This document shows, piece by piece, positions 32,302-41,469 of a stretch of DNA of 64,000 nt (position 1 is its first letter; each line of letters opens with the position of its first letter). Location: contig NC_067205.1 in the NCBI RefSeq assembly GCF_026262505.1, forward strand, positions 5,394,001 to 5,458,000, written 5' to 3'. The notes beneath the pieces were generated by a model that saw only the letters and a list, made by a program, of their open reading frames with translations, was not told where the DNA came from and made no database searches. The translations under genes were made by a program, and so were the position numbers. The DNA is from Trichomonas vaginalis G3 (Eukaryota; Parabasalia; Trichomonadida; Trichomonadidae).

Positions 32302-33516
32302 ATGTCGAAAGAAACAGCGTCTATGAGAGAAATACAACACAACCGACAACTCATTGTACAAGCTCTAAATAAGAACACAACAAACTTTTCAAACTATTCT
32401 AAGATATCTGAGTCATTGAAAGAAGGAAACTTAAAACTGACGATAAACCCAATGACAGATGAGTTTCTGTTTCAAGACAGTAAGAACCATACTGTTTGTA
32501 TAAATCCAACAAAAAGAACTTTAAACGAGAAACCTATAGATGAACTTCTTTTGAAGGCAGATATTGACAACAAAGCTGACAAAGAGTATGTAGATGCAAC
32601 AAGAGACTATATTCTCGCATGGACAGATAGAACATACCCACAAAAACATCATACACATAACATCTATGACGTAGATGAACTACCAGAAAAGTTAGATGAC
32701 AAGGCAGATAAAACATATGTTGACAATAAAATGTCAAGTGAAGTGACAAGAGCTGACAAAGAATATTCTAAAAAGACTCATACACATACCATATCTGATA
32801 TTACAAACTTACAAGAAACCTTAAACAAGAAAAGTGACGTTGGACATACACACGATTTCTTCGCAACTGTTGGTATAGAAAATATTGAAGGAACGGTTGA
32901 AGGAGCTGATGGAACTGGTGGGGATGTATTAAATTGGAAACCTCCTAACTTTCCACAAGGTTTAACATCGGATGAAGACATAACGACGATGAAATACACT
33001 AGATGTAGAAATGTCTATGTCATGGAGGATGAAAACAATGTTAAATTCACTGCTCAAGATTTATATGATAAAAAAGCTGACAAAACAGAGCTTCAAACAT
33101 TAAAGACAGAAATACTTCAAACACTATATCCTATAGGTTCTATTTACACGTCAATGAACTCTACCAGACCAGAAGTAGTACTTGGTTTTGGAACTTGGAC
33201 TCAAATAGTCGACAGGTTTTTGTATTGTGCAAACTCTTCAAAGGAAACAGGTGGAAGTAAAACGATTTCAGGTGAAAACCTACCTGCACACAGTCACTAC
33301 ATAGATTTAAGTACATCTGAAGCAGGTTGGCATAAGCATAGATTTTGGGATTGGTCAGCAATGAAAAAAGGTAAAGGATATGATGTTAAAGAGGACGTTC
33401 AGTTTGCTATAAATTGTTTCTGGGGTAGCACACAGGGAGAAGGAAACCATACACATCGCGTTTCAGGTATACGCAAACAACGGGACAAAGTAAAGACTAC
33501 ATGCCACCTTACATGA
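32302..33516 (+). CDS. Polinton A part: phage-like fibre protein with gp10-type C-terminal region
   Basis: About 400 residues. Residues 80-180 carry repeated KADKxYVD and KTHTHTISDI phrases, typical of trimeric tail-fibre shafts. The C-terminal part has YPIGSIYTS, FGTWTQIVDRFLY and histidine pairs (HSHY, HKHRF, HTH) resembling the metal-binding tip of phage short tail fibres and the gp10 C-terminal domain found in some large viruses. It would serve attachment (inference). The gene lies among virion-like genes. Confidence 0.7.
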   Translation: MSKETASMREIQHNRQLIVQALNKNTTNFSNYSKISESLKEGNLKLTINPMTDEFLFQDSKNHTVCINPTKRTLNEKPIDELLLKADIDNKADKEYVDATRDYILAWTDRTYPQKHHTHNIYDVDELPEKLDDKADKTYVDNKMSSEVTRADKEYSKKTHTHTISDITNLQETLNKKSDVGHTHDFFATVGIENIEGTVEGADGTGGDVLNWKPPNFPQGLTSDEDITTMKYTRCRNVYVMEDENNVKFTAQDLYDKKADKTELQTLKTEILQTLYPIGSIYTSMNSTRPEVVLGFGTWTQIVDRFLYCANSSKETGGSKTISGENLPAHSHYIDLSTSEAGWHKHRFWDWSAMKKGKGYDVKEDVQFAINCFWGSTQGEGNHTHRVSGIRKQRDKVKTTCHLT

Positions 33517-33559
33517 CAGTTTACGCATGGTATAGAAATGCTTAGTCGTCATTTTCAAC

Positions 33560-34560
33560 TTCTTTAGCATATTCGTCAGGAGTTGTCTTATATTTGTTAG
33601 GAACTGTCTTTGAAAGTATACCACCTTGAACTTTGACAAGTTTGAAACGAGGTCTGACAATAGTAGTTTTTATCTTCTGCTTGCAGTCTGTACATTTTGC
33701 CATGTTTGCCTAAAACTTCATAATATTCTCTTGTATACTTTCTTCTATTTTTACGAACACGAATGTGAGTACCTGTCGAGTTCCCATTGTTGTCATAGTC
33801 AATAGTATTTTCATATGGGTCGCGTTTAGGTATTTCTATTTTTACTTTGTCACCTTTCTTAAGTTTGAAGCCTGGCATTCTTTCTTGTTTGTCTCTTTTG
33901 ACTAAACTATTAAATATATAGTCTTTCTCTAAGTCAGGGTTGTTTTTCATTTCTTCGGGGGAGTGGTTTCCCAAACCTTTTTGTTTACGGTTATTGTAAA
34001 TATTTAAAACTTGTCTCATCTTTGCCATGGAGAAGTGTCTATACTTGTCGTCATATGACATTTCATTTGCTTCACCGCCTTGTGGTTGGTTTAAGTCTCT
34101 TAAGATTTTTATACAACTGTCAATGACACCAAGAGCAGAATGGTTTTGGTCGACAATGAAATATTGGTTTACATTTTTTGAACGCAGATAGTTTTTAATA
34201 TCGTCTGATTGAAAGAACTTTCACAGTCAGATGTCAGTTTTGTTGGATGGTATTTGTCAACGAATATTGTCAAAGCAGTTTTCACATCTAAAATATTTTT
34301 GGACTGTAATGTATGGCTTCACAGTATCTTGTGTTTTGACCGACAAATATTAAACCAGTATGGTGGTCCATCTTCTCTATACCTCGGAATGTTTTCCAAG
34401 ATATCCATAAACCAAGCATTTGGTGTTGAACTAAAGATTTTTACCATGAGTGCTTTCTTTGTCGCTTTAGAAACATACGGTCCTTGTTTGAATTCGTCAT
34501 TTTTAACCCATAAGAAATGGGTTTATTTGGCGCAATAGCAGGAGTCGCATCTAGATTTTG
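33560..34560 (-). pseudogene. Polinton A part: retroviral-type integrase, broken
   Basis: The minus strand shows pieces typical of Polinton integrases: a DDE-core-like region with TSDCESSF, then NIYNNRKQKGLGNHSPEEM (the conserved end of the rve core), then a basic, strand-rich C-terminal region with KLKKGDKVKIEIPKRD, which resembles an SH3-like or chromodomain-like tail. Integrases of this type insert the element. The gene is broken. Confidence 0.75.
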
Positions 34561-34585
34561 CCCGCAGTGGGAACACTAGCCAGAG

Positions 34586-34930
34586 GTGCATTTGGAATTG
34601 GGAAGGAAGATTTTGAGTACTTTAGGTATACTGAAAGAGAAAGCACAACCTATTATACAAACCGTACAGAAAGGTTGGGATGTAGCACGAGATGCAGCAA
34701 ATCTTATTCCAAATCCTGAAACAAGAGGAAAAGTTCAAGGATGGATGGACAATGTAGGAAGACAAGCAGGAAACTACTATAACAAAGCAAATGACTACTA
34801 TAACCAAGCAGGACACTACATGGACCAAGGTGAAAGATTCTTTAACAGAGGATATAACCATGCACAACAGTGGGTAAACAACAACCAACCTCAACCGCCT
34901 CAAACGTGGGAATGTAAAATTTTTTACTGA
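34586..34930 (+). CDS. Polinton A part: small helical protein, unknown
   Basis: About 114 codons. A basic helical start is followed by a middle rich in Y, N, G and Q with repeated NYYNKANDYYNQAGHY phrases, ending in PQPPQTW. It probably belongs with the small virion-like proteins of the element. No family is recognised. Confidence 0.45.
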   Translation: MHLELGRKILSTLGILKEKAQPIIQTVQKGWDVARDAANLIPNPETRGKVQGWMDNVGRQAGNYYNKANDYYNQAGHYMDQGERFFNRGYNHAQQWVNNNQPQPPQTWECKIFY

Positions 34931-34936
34931 GATGAA

Positions 34937-35104
34937 ATGAACAATACAGCATTGAGACAAATGGCTCAAGATGGCTTTGTCGGCTTCCAGCAGTTACACA
35001 ACCAGTGTTTGTCAAGTTCTTCCTATACCTCAGAGGAAGTTTTAGACCGACTTAAAAACCTCAACAACCAGTTGAAAACAAACCAAACTAAAATTTTTTA
35101 CTGA
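34937..35104 (+). CDS. Polinton A part: 55-residue protein, unknown
   Basis: ATG at 34937 follows the leader TTTTTTACTGAGATGAA; the same leader precedes the next gene at 35111. The product is small, polar and helical (EEVLDRLKNLNNQLKTN). Support comes from the shared leader rather than from a match to a known family. Confidence 0.5.
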   Translation: MNNTALRQMAQDGFVGFQQLHNQCLSSSSYTSEEVLDRLKNLNNQLKTNQTKIFY

Positions 35105-35110
35105 GATGAA

Positions 35111-35392
35111 ATGACCGAAGAAGTTGAAACGGTAGATTTGACACCACAAACAAAAAGTTCAGAACCATTGTCAAAACCTGTCAAAGAACTTACAGATGAA
35201 GAGAAAAATTCAATAATAGAAAGTGTGAGGTCTGGAAATACAAACCCTAACTACAAAGTCACTTTTCATAAAAATGGAACGGCAAGTATCTCAAAAAAGA
35301 AACAGACTCTCACAAATAAAATATTGAAGTCTGAAGGAATTTCGAGACAACAGATGGAAAAGTTTACTTCACTGACAAACAGTTCATTATAG
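35111..35392 (+). CDS. Polinton A part: 93-residue charged protein, unknown
   Basis: ATG directly after a second copy of the TTTTTTACTGAGATGAA leader. The product is rich in K, S, T and E, with a predicted C-terminal helix (KILKSEGISRQQMEKF). Unknown role. Confidence 0.5.
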   Translation: MTEEVETVDLTPQTKSSEPLSKPVKELTDEEKNSIIESVRSGNTNPNYKVTFHKNGTASISKKKQTLTNKILKSEGISRQQMEKFTSLTNSSL

Positions 35393-35469
35393 AACATCTC
35401 ATTGACTTAGAGTCGAAATATTCTAAACTTTACAACAAACACAAAAAGTTGAAAGGAAAACAGAAACAG

Positions 35470-35694
35470 ATGGCATATGACATTTATGAAGATGTTAACG
35501 ACACAACTATTCCAGCAAGTGAGGTAAAGTCAGATGAACCGAAAAGTGACGAAAAACCGATAGAAGAAGGGAAGCCAAAAACTGAAGATAAACCAAAACC
35601 AAAGGTTAGTTTCAATACTAAACCAAGCCAACCTTCATTAGCTGGTATGGGTTGGCGTCAAAGACTTTTGGCAGCGGGTGGTTACGTAAAGTAA
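35470..35694 (+). CDS. Polinton A part: 74-residue acidic and lysine-rich protein, unknown
   Basis: First ATG of the frame at 35470. It is a low-complexity sequence with repeated DEPKSDEKPIEE phrases, ending in a short basic stretch (GWRQRLLAAGGYVK). No family is recognised. Confidence 0.45.
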   Translation: MAYDIYEDVNDTTIPASEVKSDEPKSDEKPIEEGKPKTEDKPKPKVSFNTKPSQPSLAGMGWRQRLLAAGGYVK

Positions 35695-35701
35695 AGAAAA
35701 A

Positions 35702-35726
35702 ACATTTTTTTATTTTTATAAAAATG
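35702..35726 (+). promoter_or_regulatory. T-tract leader of the polymerase region
   Basis: TTTTTTTATTTTTATAAAA directly before the ATG at 35724. The same leader precedes the primase-helicase start in both elements (before 47448 on the minus strand and before 63375). It is probably an element-specific promoter or initiator. Confidence 0.5.
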
Positions 35727-37875
35727 CCCCCGTATAGAATGGATAGAAGGTCTGCTAGAATAAAAGCAGAGTTAGAAAGATATGGTTGGAGAGTTTCAAA
35801 GAAGTTTAAATATAGGAAGGGAAAGCCAATAAAAGTCTATGACAAATTGTCTGGTCTTCGCTACGAAATGGACTTAGAAACAGCACGCGCAAATTATCCA
35901 AACAGACTTGAGAGGTTAGAAGAAGAGCGTCTTATGGACATGCCTTTCGATGTTACTGAGCCACAGGTTGAAGGACACGACGGCTTTGCCAGATTCTACT
36001 GGAAACATGACGAACAATTGCATCCTTTGAGAAGGAAAAAAGGAAAAGGTGAAGACGCACATGCTCCCATGGAAAGAACAAGATATGCGTATGAAAAGTA
36101 TCGCGAAGTTAGAAGTCAAATTACTTCTGGTCGAACCTTTACAGTAAATTTTGACGAAGGAAAGAACAAAGAAGGCTTCATGGGAGTACTTGCTGCCATA
36201 CAAGACGGAAATAAGAAAGGATACAATCTCAGACTAACCGTAACAGATTTGGATGGTCATATATACTATGCATGGCAATGTCACAACAGCCGCACAACTT
36301 CTTGACGCTTTCAAGACTACAAAGAGAGAACAAATGTTTGACTCCGACTCAGATATTTTGAATGCGATTGAAGGAATTGCAAGCGTGAAGTTTGAATGGT
36401 ACCAACCCAACCCTCAAGCAGTCAGACAACATGCTGGGTATTTCCCGTTCAGAAATAAGTCTGACATTGACTTAACCAGGTATGGAATTTACAATTCAAT
36501 TGAAAAAATTGTCAATGAACCTTGTATTCTTACATGTCTCAGGAACTCTGGTCTTGTTACAGATGAGAAAATGAAGTATCTTGAGTCATGTGTGAAAACA
36601 AGGTACATTCTCAGAGGGCAATTGTCAAAAGTTGCACCGTTGGCAAATGTCAATATCCGAGTCAACATTCCGACTGAGAAAGGTTCTTCGCACGATGACT
36701 ATGTAGTTGACTTCAAATTGCCATGGTTGAAGATTGTACTTGTCCACAACCACTTCATGTTGAACGAAAGTCTTACACACCCATTGTTCGGAAAAGGCAA
36801 ATGCAACATTGTCAGAGCTGTTAACATTCTTTTCGAGAAAGGCTTGTTGGAACCAATTCCAGATGACAAGCTGACAGAAACTTTTGTACCAAAAGACGAA
36901 ACAAACTTTTTATTGTTGGTAAGACCAAAAGTTGTTCCGGACAAGGTTATAGCACAAAAGAAGTACACAGCTCCAAAAGGAGTTGGATTGTTCGGATACC
37001 AACCTGAACCAGAAGAACTTCCAATGAGGTTGCAAGAACTTCAAGATGCTATAAACAAACTTCCATTGAGACATCCAATCGACGTCAAATTGTATTGGAG
37101 AGCATCAGAGTTAGGTCAGAAAATTTTATATGAAACAGGTTGCTTTGACGATGTCTATGAGATAACAGGCGAGGTTTCTCAGAAGATAAGAGACTCACTT
37201 GAATTTCCACGAACTGGGCCGATTGGATGCGACAAGTTCGACTCATATGAAAAAATATACTATGTCGACCTTAACGCTGCGTACATGAGGTTCGTCCAAT
37301 ATATCCCGACTGGAATTCCAAACGAAGATGGTGAGTTCCCGGGAAAGAACTATACAGTTGGAAAAGTCATACAACAACTGTATGATATTAGGAAAGCTTC
37401 AAACCCCAAACTTGCAATGACAATCAAATTGCTTATGAATTCGACATGGGGGTATTCCATTAAGAAACCTCAAAAGATGAAGAGTAAACACTATGAGAAG
37501 GTCGACAACTTTGTTGAAAGGTTCTCCCCTTTTGTTTTGAAATACGAGTTCACCGAAGGTCAAGGTGGCTCAGTAACCACAGTAAAACCTATTGTCGAAC
37601 ATTGGTCTTATCCTCAGTTCGCAAAGGCAGTCCTCGACAACTACAACAAATTTTTCTCCGATGTTAAATCGAAAGTGAAGGTATACTATGAGAACATCGA
37701 TGCACTCATGACGAACGAGGAAGGGTATAACAAACTCATTGAAATGGGTTTAGTCGGTGAAAAGATGGGCCTTTTTAAGCTAGACAAGGTATTTTCCGAA
37801 GTTCATGTAATATCGAAAAGGAAATATTGGGGTGTTAAAGAAGACGGCACAGAAATAAAACATTGCATGAAATAA
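35724..37875 (+). pseudogene. Polinton A part: protein-primed family B DNA polymerase, broken
   Basis: This region encodes a long basic N-terminal part followed by polymerase sequence. YYVDLNAAYM matches the DxxSLYP-like palm motif, and KLLMNSTWGYSIKKP matches the motif B region of protein-primed PolB. Such polymerases copy the element from its terminal repeats with a terminal protein. The gene is broken. Confidence 0.8.
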
Positions 37876-37931
37876 AACATTGCATACCATTTTAAAACAT
37901 TTTTAAAACAGTATATTTTTACATATATAAA

Positions 37932-38792
37932 ATGCTTCAGGTTGAAAAACAAAGAACAAAAGTAGCAGATACAAAACCGTTAGACTATATCTTTACAAAC
38001 GCTGGCAGGACTATTTCAGATGAAGAAATTTCATCCCAAACATACAGGTTTGACTATCCAATTCGCTGGCTTCAAAGTCCTTCAGATGCAAAGGCAATAG
38101 GATTTAGAAGAGTTTTGTTTTCAAATAGAACTAATGCATTCATGTTCGCAGTATATTTTCACGGTCAGTATAAAGGTTCTGATGGTCTAATAGAAAAATT
38201 TGATGAAATGAAAATCTTTACAATTCGTTCAGACGAAAGTCTTGAAAAAACTCTAAATGACTTTCAAACTCAAATGAACAAATACTACTGGGAATTTCAA
38301 GAAAAATACCACTCTTTACTAAATGGAACATACTATCTAAAACTAGAATACGACAAGATGAACTCCACAGTTTCATTTCAAAAGATTGAAATTAACCCTC
38401 CAAGAGATACAGAGTTTTTATATTGGGGGGTGGACAAACGTTCTTGGGCACAATTTCTTCGGTTACTAAACCAGAACGAACCATTGCCACCTGACGGTCC
38501 GTTTAAATTTATACTCCCACCAACAGATTTGACAGTTTATAGAAACGTGTTCGACCCTCAAAATGTCATGTGTCATGCAAGTTTCAGTTCAAGCAACAAC
38601 AGTTTTCTATGTATCGGTAAGGACTTCTATGACTTTGCTTCTAAATTCTACGAACCACCTAGTAACAGTTTCTCTGACTTTCAAGTCTGGTTCACAACAA
38701 ACGGTGTGCAGCATATTATTCCATTGTACTACGACTTTTATCTCGAATTGTCTTTCATATACAACTACGGAAAAGTGCTGAAAAAGTATTGA
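37932..38792 (+). CDS. Polinton A part: 286-residue protein, possible virion component
   Basis: One open frame from ATG 37932. It is rich in short aromatic strands (FMFAVYFHGQY, DFQVWFTTNGVQHIIPLYYDF), which would suit a jelly-roll or other beta-rich fold, but no family is recognised. A broken paralogue lies at 31436-32283 on the other strand, so the gene has been duplicated within the element. Confidence 0.6.
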   Translation: MLQVEKQRTKVADTKPLDYIFTNAGRTISDEEISSQTYRFDYPIRWLQSPSDAKAIGFRRVLFSNRTNAFMFAVYFHGQYKGSDGLIEKFDEMKIFTIRSDESLEKTLNDFQTQMNKYYWEFQEKYHSLLNGTYYLKLEYDKMNSTVSFQKIEINPPRDTEFLYWGVDKRSWAQFLRLLNQNEPLPPDGPFKFILPPTDLTVYRNVFDPQNVMCHASFSSSNNSFLCIGKDFYDFASKFYEPPSNSFSDFQVWFTTNGVQHIIPLYYDFYLELSFIYNYGKVLKKY

Positions 38793-38799
38793 AAAATAT

Positions 38800-39416
38800 A
38801 TTTTAGGTGAAGAGGTCCCTCGGTCCCTCGGTCCCTCGGTCAACTAACATCTTTTTGAAAATGGTGACAACATGACATTTAGACAACAACACAGGAAATA
38901 AACTTCATCGTCAATGTTTTGTCATGAATTTCATCGTAAATGTTTTGTCAAGACTTCTTCATCGTATTCTTTCACCCGTTGAATTTTGTATAAAAAAGCA
39001 ACCGCCGGAATTCCGGCGGTTGGTATATTCTTCACAAAATGCTTGTTTTGTTGAGACTTCTTCGTATATGTTTTGTTAAGACTTTCATCGTACATGTTTT
39101 GTCAAGACTTTCATCGTACATGTTTTGTCAAGACTTTCATCGTATATGTTTTGTCAAGACTTTCATCGTATATGTTTTGTCAAGACTTTCATCGTACATG
39201 TTTTGTCATGACTTCTTCATCGTAAATGTTTTGTATAAAAAGCAACCGCCGGAATTCCGGCGGGTGGTATATTCTTCACAAAATGCTTGTTTTGAGGTCG
39301 AGCCACAAACGAATGTCCGACGGTTAAGCCACAAACGAATGTCCGACGGTTAAGCCACAAACGAATGTCCGACGGTTAAGCCAAAAATATTTTTTTATTT
39401 TTATTGTAAGAACAGT
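38800..39416. repeat. repeat-dense spacer before the first KilA-N gene
   Basis: Holds, in order: AAAAATATATTTTAGG; tandem CGGTCCCT units; a GACAACATGACATTT module; two copies of a palindromic unit with core CCGCCGGAATTCCGGCGG (38991-39050, 39233-39294); about seven tandem copies of TTTGTCAAGACTTTCATCGT; and tandem copies of AAGCCACAAACGAATGTCCG. The next gene's leader follows. Confidence 0.85.
39388..39414 (+). promoter_or_regulatory. T-tract plus TTGTAAGAACA leader
   Basis: A T-rich tract ending in TTGTAAGAACA stands directly before the ATG at 39417. The same arrangement (TGTAAGAACA within a few bases of the ATG) precedes 40571, 42236 and 42939. Four occurrences, each placed at a start codon, suggest a promoter or initiator specific to this gene set. 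Confidence 0.6.
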
Positions 39417-40079
39417 ATGACAGTCGAAGCAAAAACGTTCACGAACAAATCTAATGGCGAAACATTCACAAAAGGCACTTACAACGGTATTGAAGTCTTA
39501 CGTAGAGACAAGGATGGTTATATAAATGCAACAAATATGTGTCAACAGTTTAGGAAAGACTTTAGAAAGTTGTTGGAAAATAAGTCCTGGGAAGAGTATT
39601 TTAAGGCATTTTGTGAAGAATATACCAACCGCCGGAATTCCGGCGGTTGCTTTTTATACACAGTTCATGCAGGAATTCCCGATGAAATCAAACAGGTTAG
39701 AGGAACGTATGTAGACCCAAGACTTGTAAACTATATAGCAATGTGGGCTTCTCCAAAATATTGCATAGCAGTTGGAAAAATTCTGGACTCCATAGACAAG
39801 AAAGTTCATGAGAAATTAGATGAAGAAGAACTTGAAGATACAGTAGAGAATGCAAAACCTTTGTTCGAACAAGAAGTTAGAAAAATGCATGAAAAACAAA
39901 TAGAACATGAACGTGAGATATGTTCTGGTTATAGAGACTCTCCATACGAACTAGACCAATGGGAACAAGAAGATTTAAAGAGAGAATTTAGAGAATATGA
40001 ACTCGCTAAAGTTTCATTAGAAGCTGCAGAAGAGAGGTTAAAAGGTTGGGGTCCTTTTGTACAAAAATATTGTGAGTAA
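39417..40079 (+). CDS. Polinton A part: KilA-N domain protein with an in-frame palindromic insertion
   Basis: 220 residues. KilA-N signatures are DKDGYINATNMC near residue 32, GTYVDPRLVNYIAMWASPKYC near 98, then a helical coiled-coil tail. KilA-N domains bind DNA and are common in large DNA viruses and phages. Between the two signatures, residues about 63-81 are encoded by a reversed copy of the palindromic repeat found in the neighbouring spacers. Confidence 0.75.
   Translation: MTVEAKTFTNKSNGETFTKGTYNGIEVLRRDKDGYINATNMCQQFRKDFRKLLENKSWEEYFKAFCEEYTNRRNSGGCFLYTVHAGIPDEIKQVRGTYVDPRLVNYIAMWASPKYCIAVGKILDSIDKKVHEKLDEEELEDTVENAKPLFEQEVRKMHEKQIEHEREICSGYRDSPYELDQWEQEDLKREFREYELAKVSLEAAEERLKGWGPFVQKYCE
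39604..39660 (-). repeat. palindromic repeat unit inside the KilA-N frame
   Basis: The core CCGCCGGAATTCCGGCGG and the flanks (GCATTTTGTGAAGAATATAC and TTTTTATAC) match, in reverse, the spacer copies at 38991-39050, 39233-39294 and 40307-40367. The reading frame passes through it. Confidence 0.85.
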
Positions 40080-40560
40080 ATGAACCATTTTATTTTTATT
40101 GAATTCGGCAAAAATATATTTTAGGTTAGATGGTTTTTAGGTGTCACTACGTCACCAGGTAATTTAAACTTCTCTGAAAAAGTGTGACAACATGACATTT
40201 TGACAACAACACAGGAAATAGATTTCATCATCTAATTTCTCATGAATTTCATCGTCAATGTTTTGTCAAGACTTCTTCATCGTATTCTTTCACCCGTTGA
40301 ATTTTGTATAAAAAAGCAACCGCCGGAATTCCGGCGGTTGGTATATTCTTCACAAAATGCTTGTTTTGTTGAGACTTCTTCGTATATGTTTTGTATAAAA
40401 AAAGCACCTGCCGGAATTCCGGCGGGTGGTATATTCTTCACGAAATGCTTGTTTTGAGGTCGAGCCACTTTTTGGCCCCACCGTAGAAAACACACAAAAC
40501 TCTTGAATTCGGCAAAAATATATTTTAGTTTTTTTTAAAAAAAATATTTTTTTATTTTTA
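40080..40560. repeat. repeat-dense spacer before the next gene
   Basis: A second copy of the module AAAAATATATTTTAGG ... GACAACATGACATTT, followed by two more palindromic units (about 40307-40367 and 40390-40455). The last unit has changes on both sides of its stem (CACC/GGTG in place of AACC/GGTT). A T-tract leader follows. Confidence 0.85.
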
Positions 40561-40570
40561 TTGTAAGAAC

Positions 40571-41053
40571 ATGTCAGCAACAACAGCACCAAACTCGTTA
40601 GTCATGAACCCAACATCTATGTTAGTAGAGATGAAAAGCTTCATTCCTTCTTCATATACTTTCGAAACAGAAATCCAGAAGATAAAGCAAGAACTTCTCC
40701 AAGGAGATTTAGATTGCACTGCAAAGGATGAAACAAATGAACAGTATCTTTATGAAATGCAGGACCTGGTGGAACATCTACCTAAAATTCCTGAAATACA
40801 ACAACAAAAGCTTACTATTCCTGAATTCGATGAAATAGAAGTGAAACCAACTGACTCAGTAGAAACCAAGAAGTTCATACGTAAGGTAAACTATGAGTTT
40901 CTTGGATTTCATTGCAACCACAAAGACTGCGATATGGTATATTTCATTGACATATACAAATCTGAAGAGTTTAAGACCTACGACAACTTTGTTTCGTTAG
41001 TTGCAAAATGTGTATGGCAGATAAGAGATAAAGATAGAAGAGGTAAAGTATAG
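40571..41053 (+). CDS. Polinton A part: 160-residue protein, unknown
   Basis: ATG directly after the TTGTAAGAAC leader. The first half is acidic and helical. The second half, from about residue 97 (KKFIRKVNYEFLGFHCNHKDC), has a CxxxxC pair. It shares its leader with KilA-N genes, so it is probably co-regulated with them. No family is recognised. Confidence 0.5.
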   Translation: MSATTAPNSLVMNPTSMLVEMKSFIPSSYTFETEIQKIKQELLQGDLDCTAKDETNEQYLYEMQDLVEHLPKIPEIQQQKLTIPEFDEIEVKPTDSVETKKFIRKVNYEFLGFHCNHKDCDMVYFIDIYKSEEFKTYDNFVSLVAKCVWQIRDKDRRGKV

Positions 41054-41146
41054 AACGGACAAATAAAACCAGCAGCCTTTGAGTTAAAGAAAACCATCTA
41101 CGCCTTACTTGTTTTAGCAGGTAAGGTTTCAGAATATAATGCAAAA

Positions 41147-41467
41147 ATGAACCCACAATGTTCAAAATGTAAAGCAGCAATGAAGAAATATAACTACTCC
41201 GTCAAAGAGATAGAACGTATGCGAAAAGACTATACTGACTTAAAGAAAGAAGCAGAGAAACCAGCAGAAGATAAAATGGACATGTTGACATTTCTGAACA
41301 AAAACTATCCAACTGCTAACGATTTCCTTCTATCTGATGTCAAGAAGAAATATAAAGAAACTTTCGGTATCGTTAAAACTTTTGATATCCTTCGTGAAGA
41401 AATAGAAGCTACAAAACTGTTTAAAGTCATGAACCATCACAACATATACCATGTAAAACGCTTGTGA
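41147..41467 (+). CDS. Polinton A part: 106-residue helical protein, unknown
   Basis: Starts with MNPQCSKCKAAMKKYNYS (a CxxC pair), then a charged helical stretch (YTDLKKEAEKPAEDK) and a mixed C-terminal part. It lies just downstream of the preceding frame on the same strand and may belong to the same ancestral gene. No family is recognised. Confidence 0.4.
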   Translation: MNPQCSKCKAAMKKYNYSVKEIERMRKDYTDLKKEAEKPAEDKMDMLTFLNKNYPTANDFLLSDVKKKYKETFGIVKTFDILREEIEATKLFKVMNHHNIYHVKRL

Positions 41468-41469
41468 AA

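Noticed and set aside
33560-34560. Separate retrovirus or LTR retrotransposon
   Set aside because: The integrase lies inside a Polinton with its own terminal repeats; no reverse transcriptase or LTR is seen.
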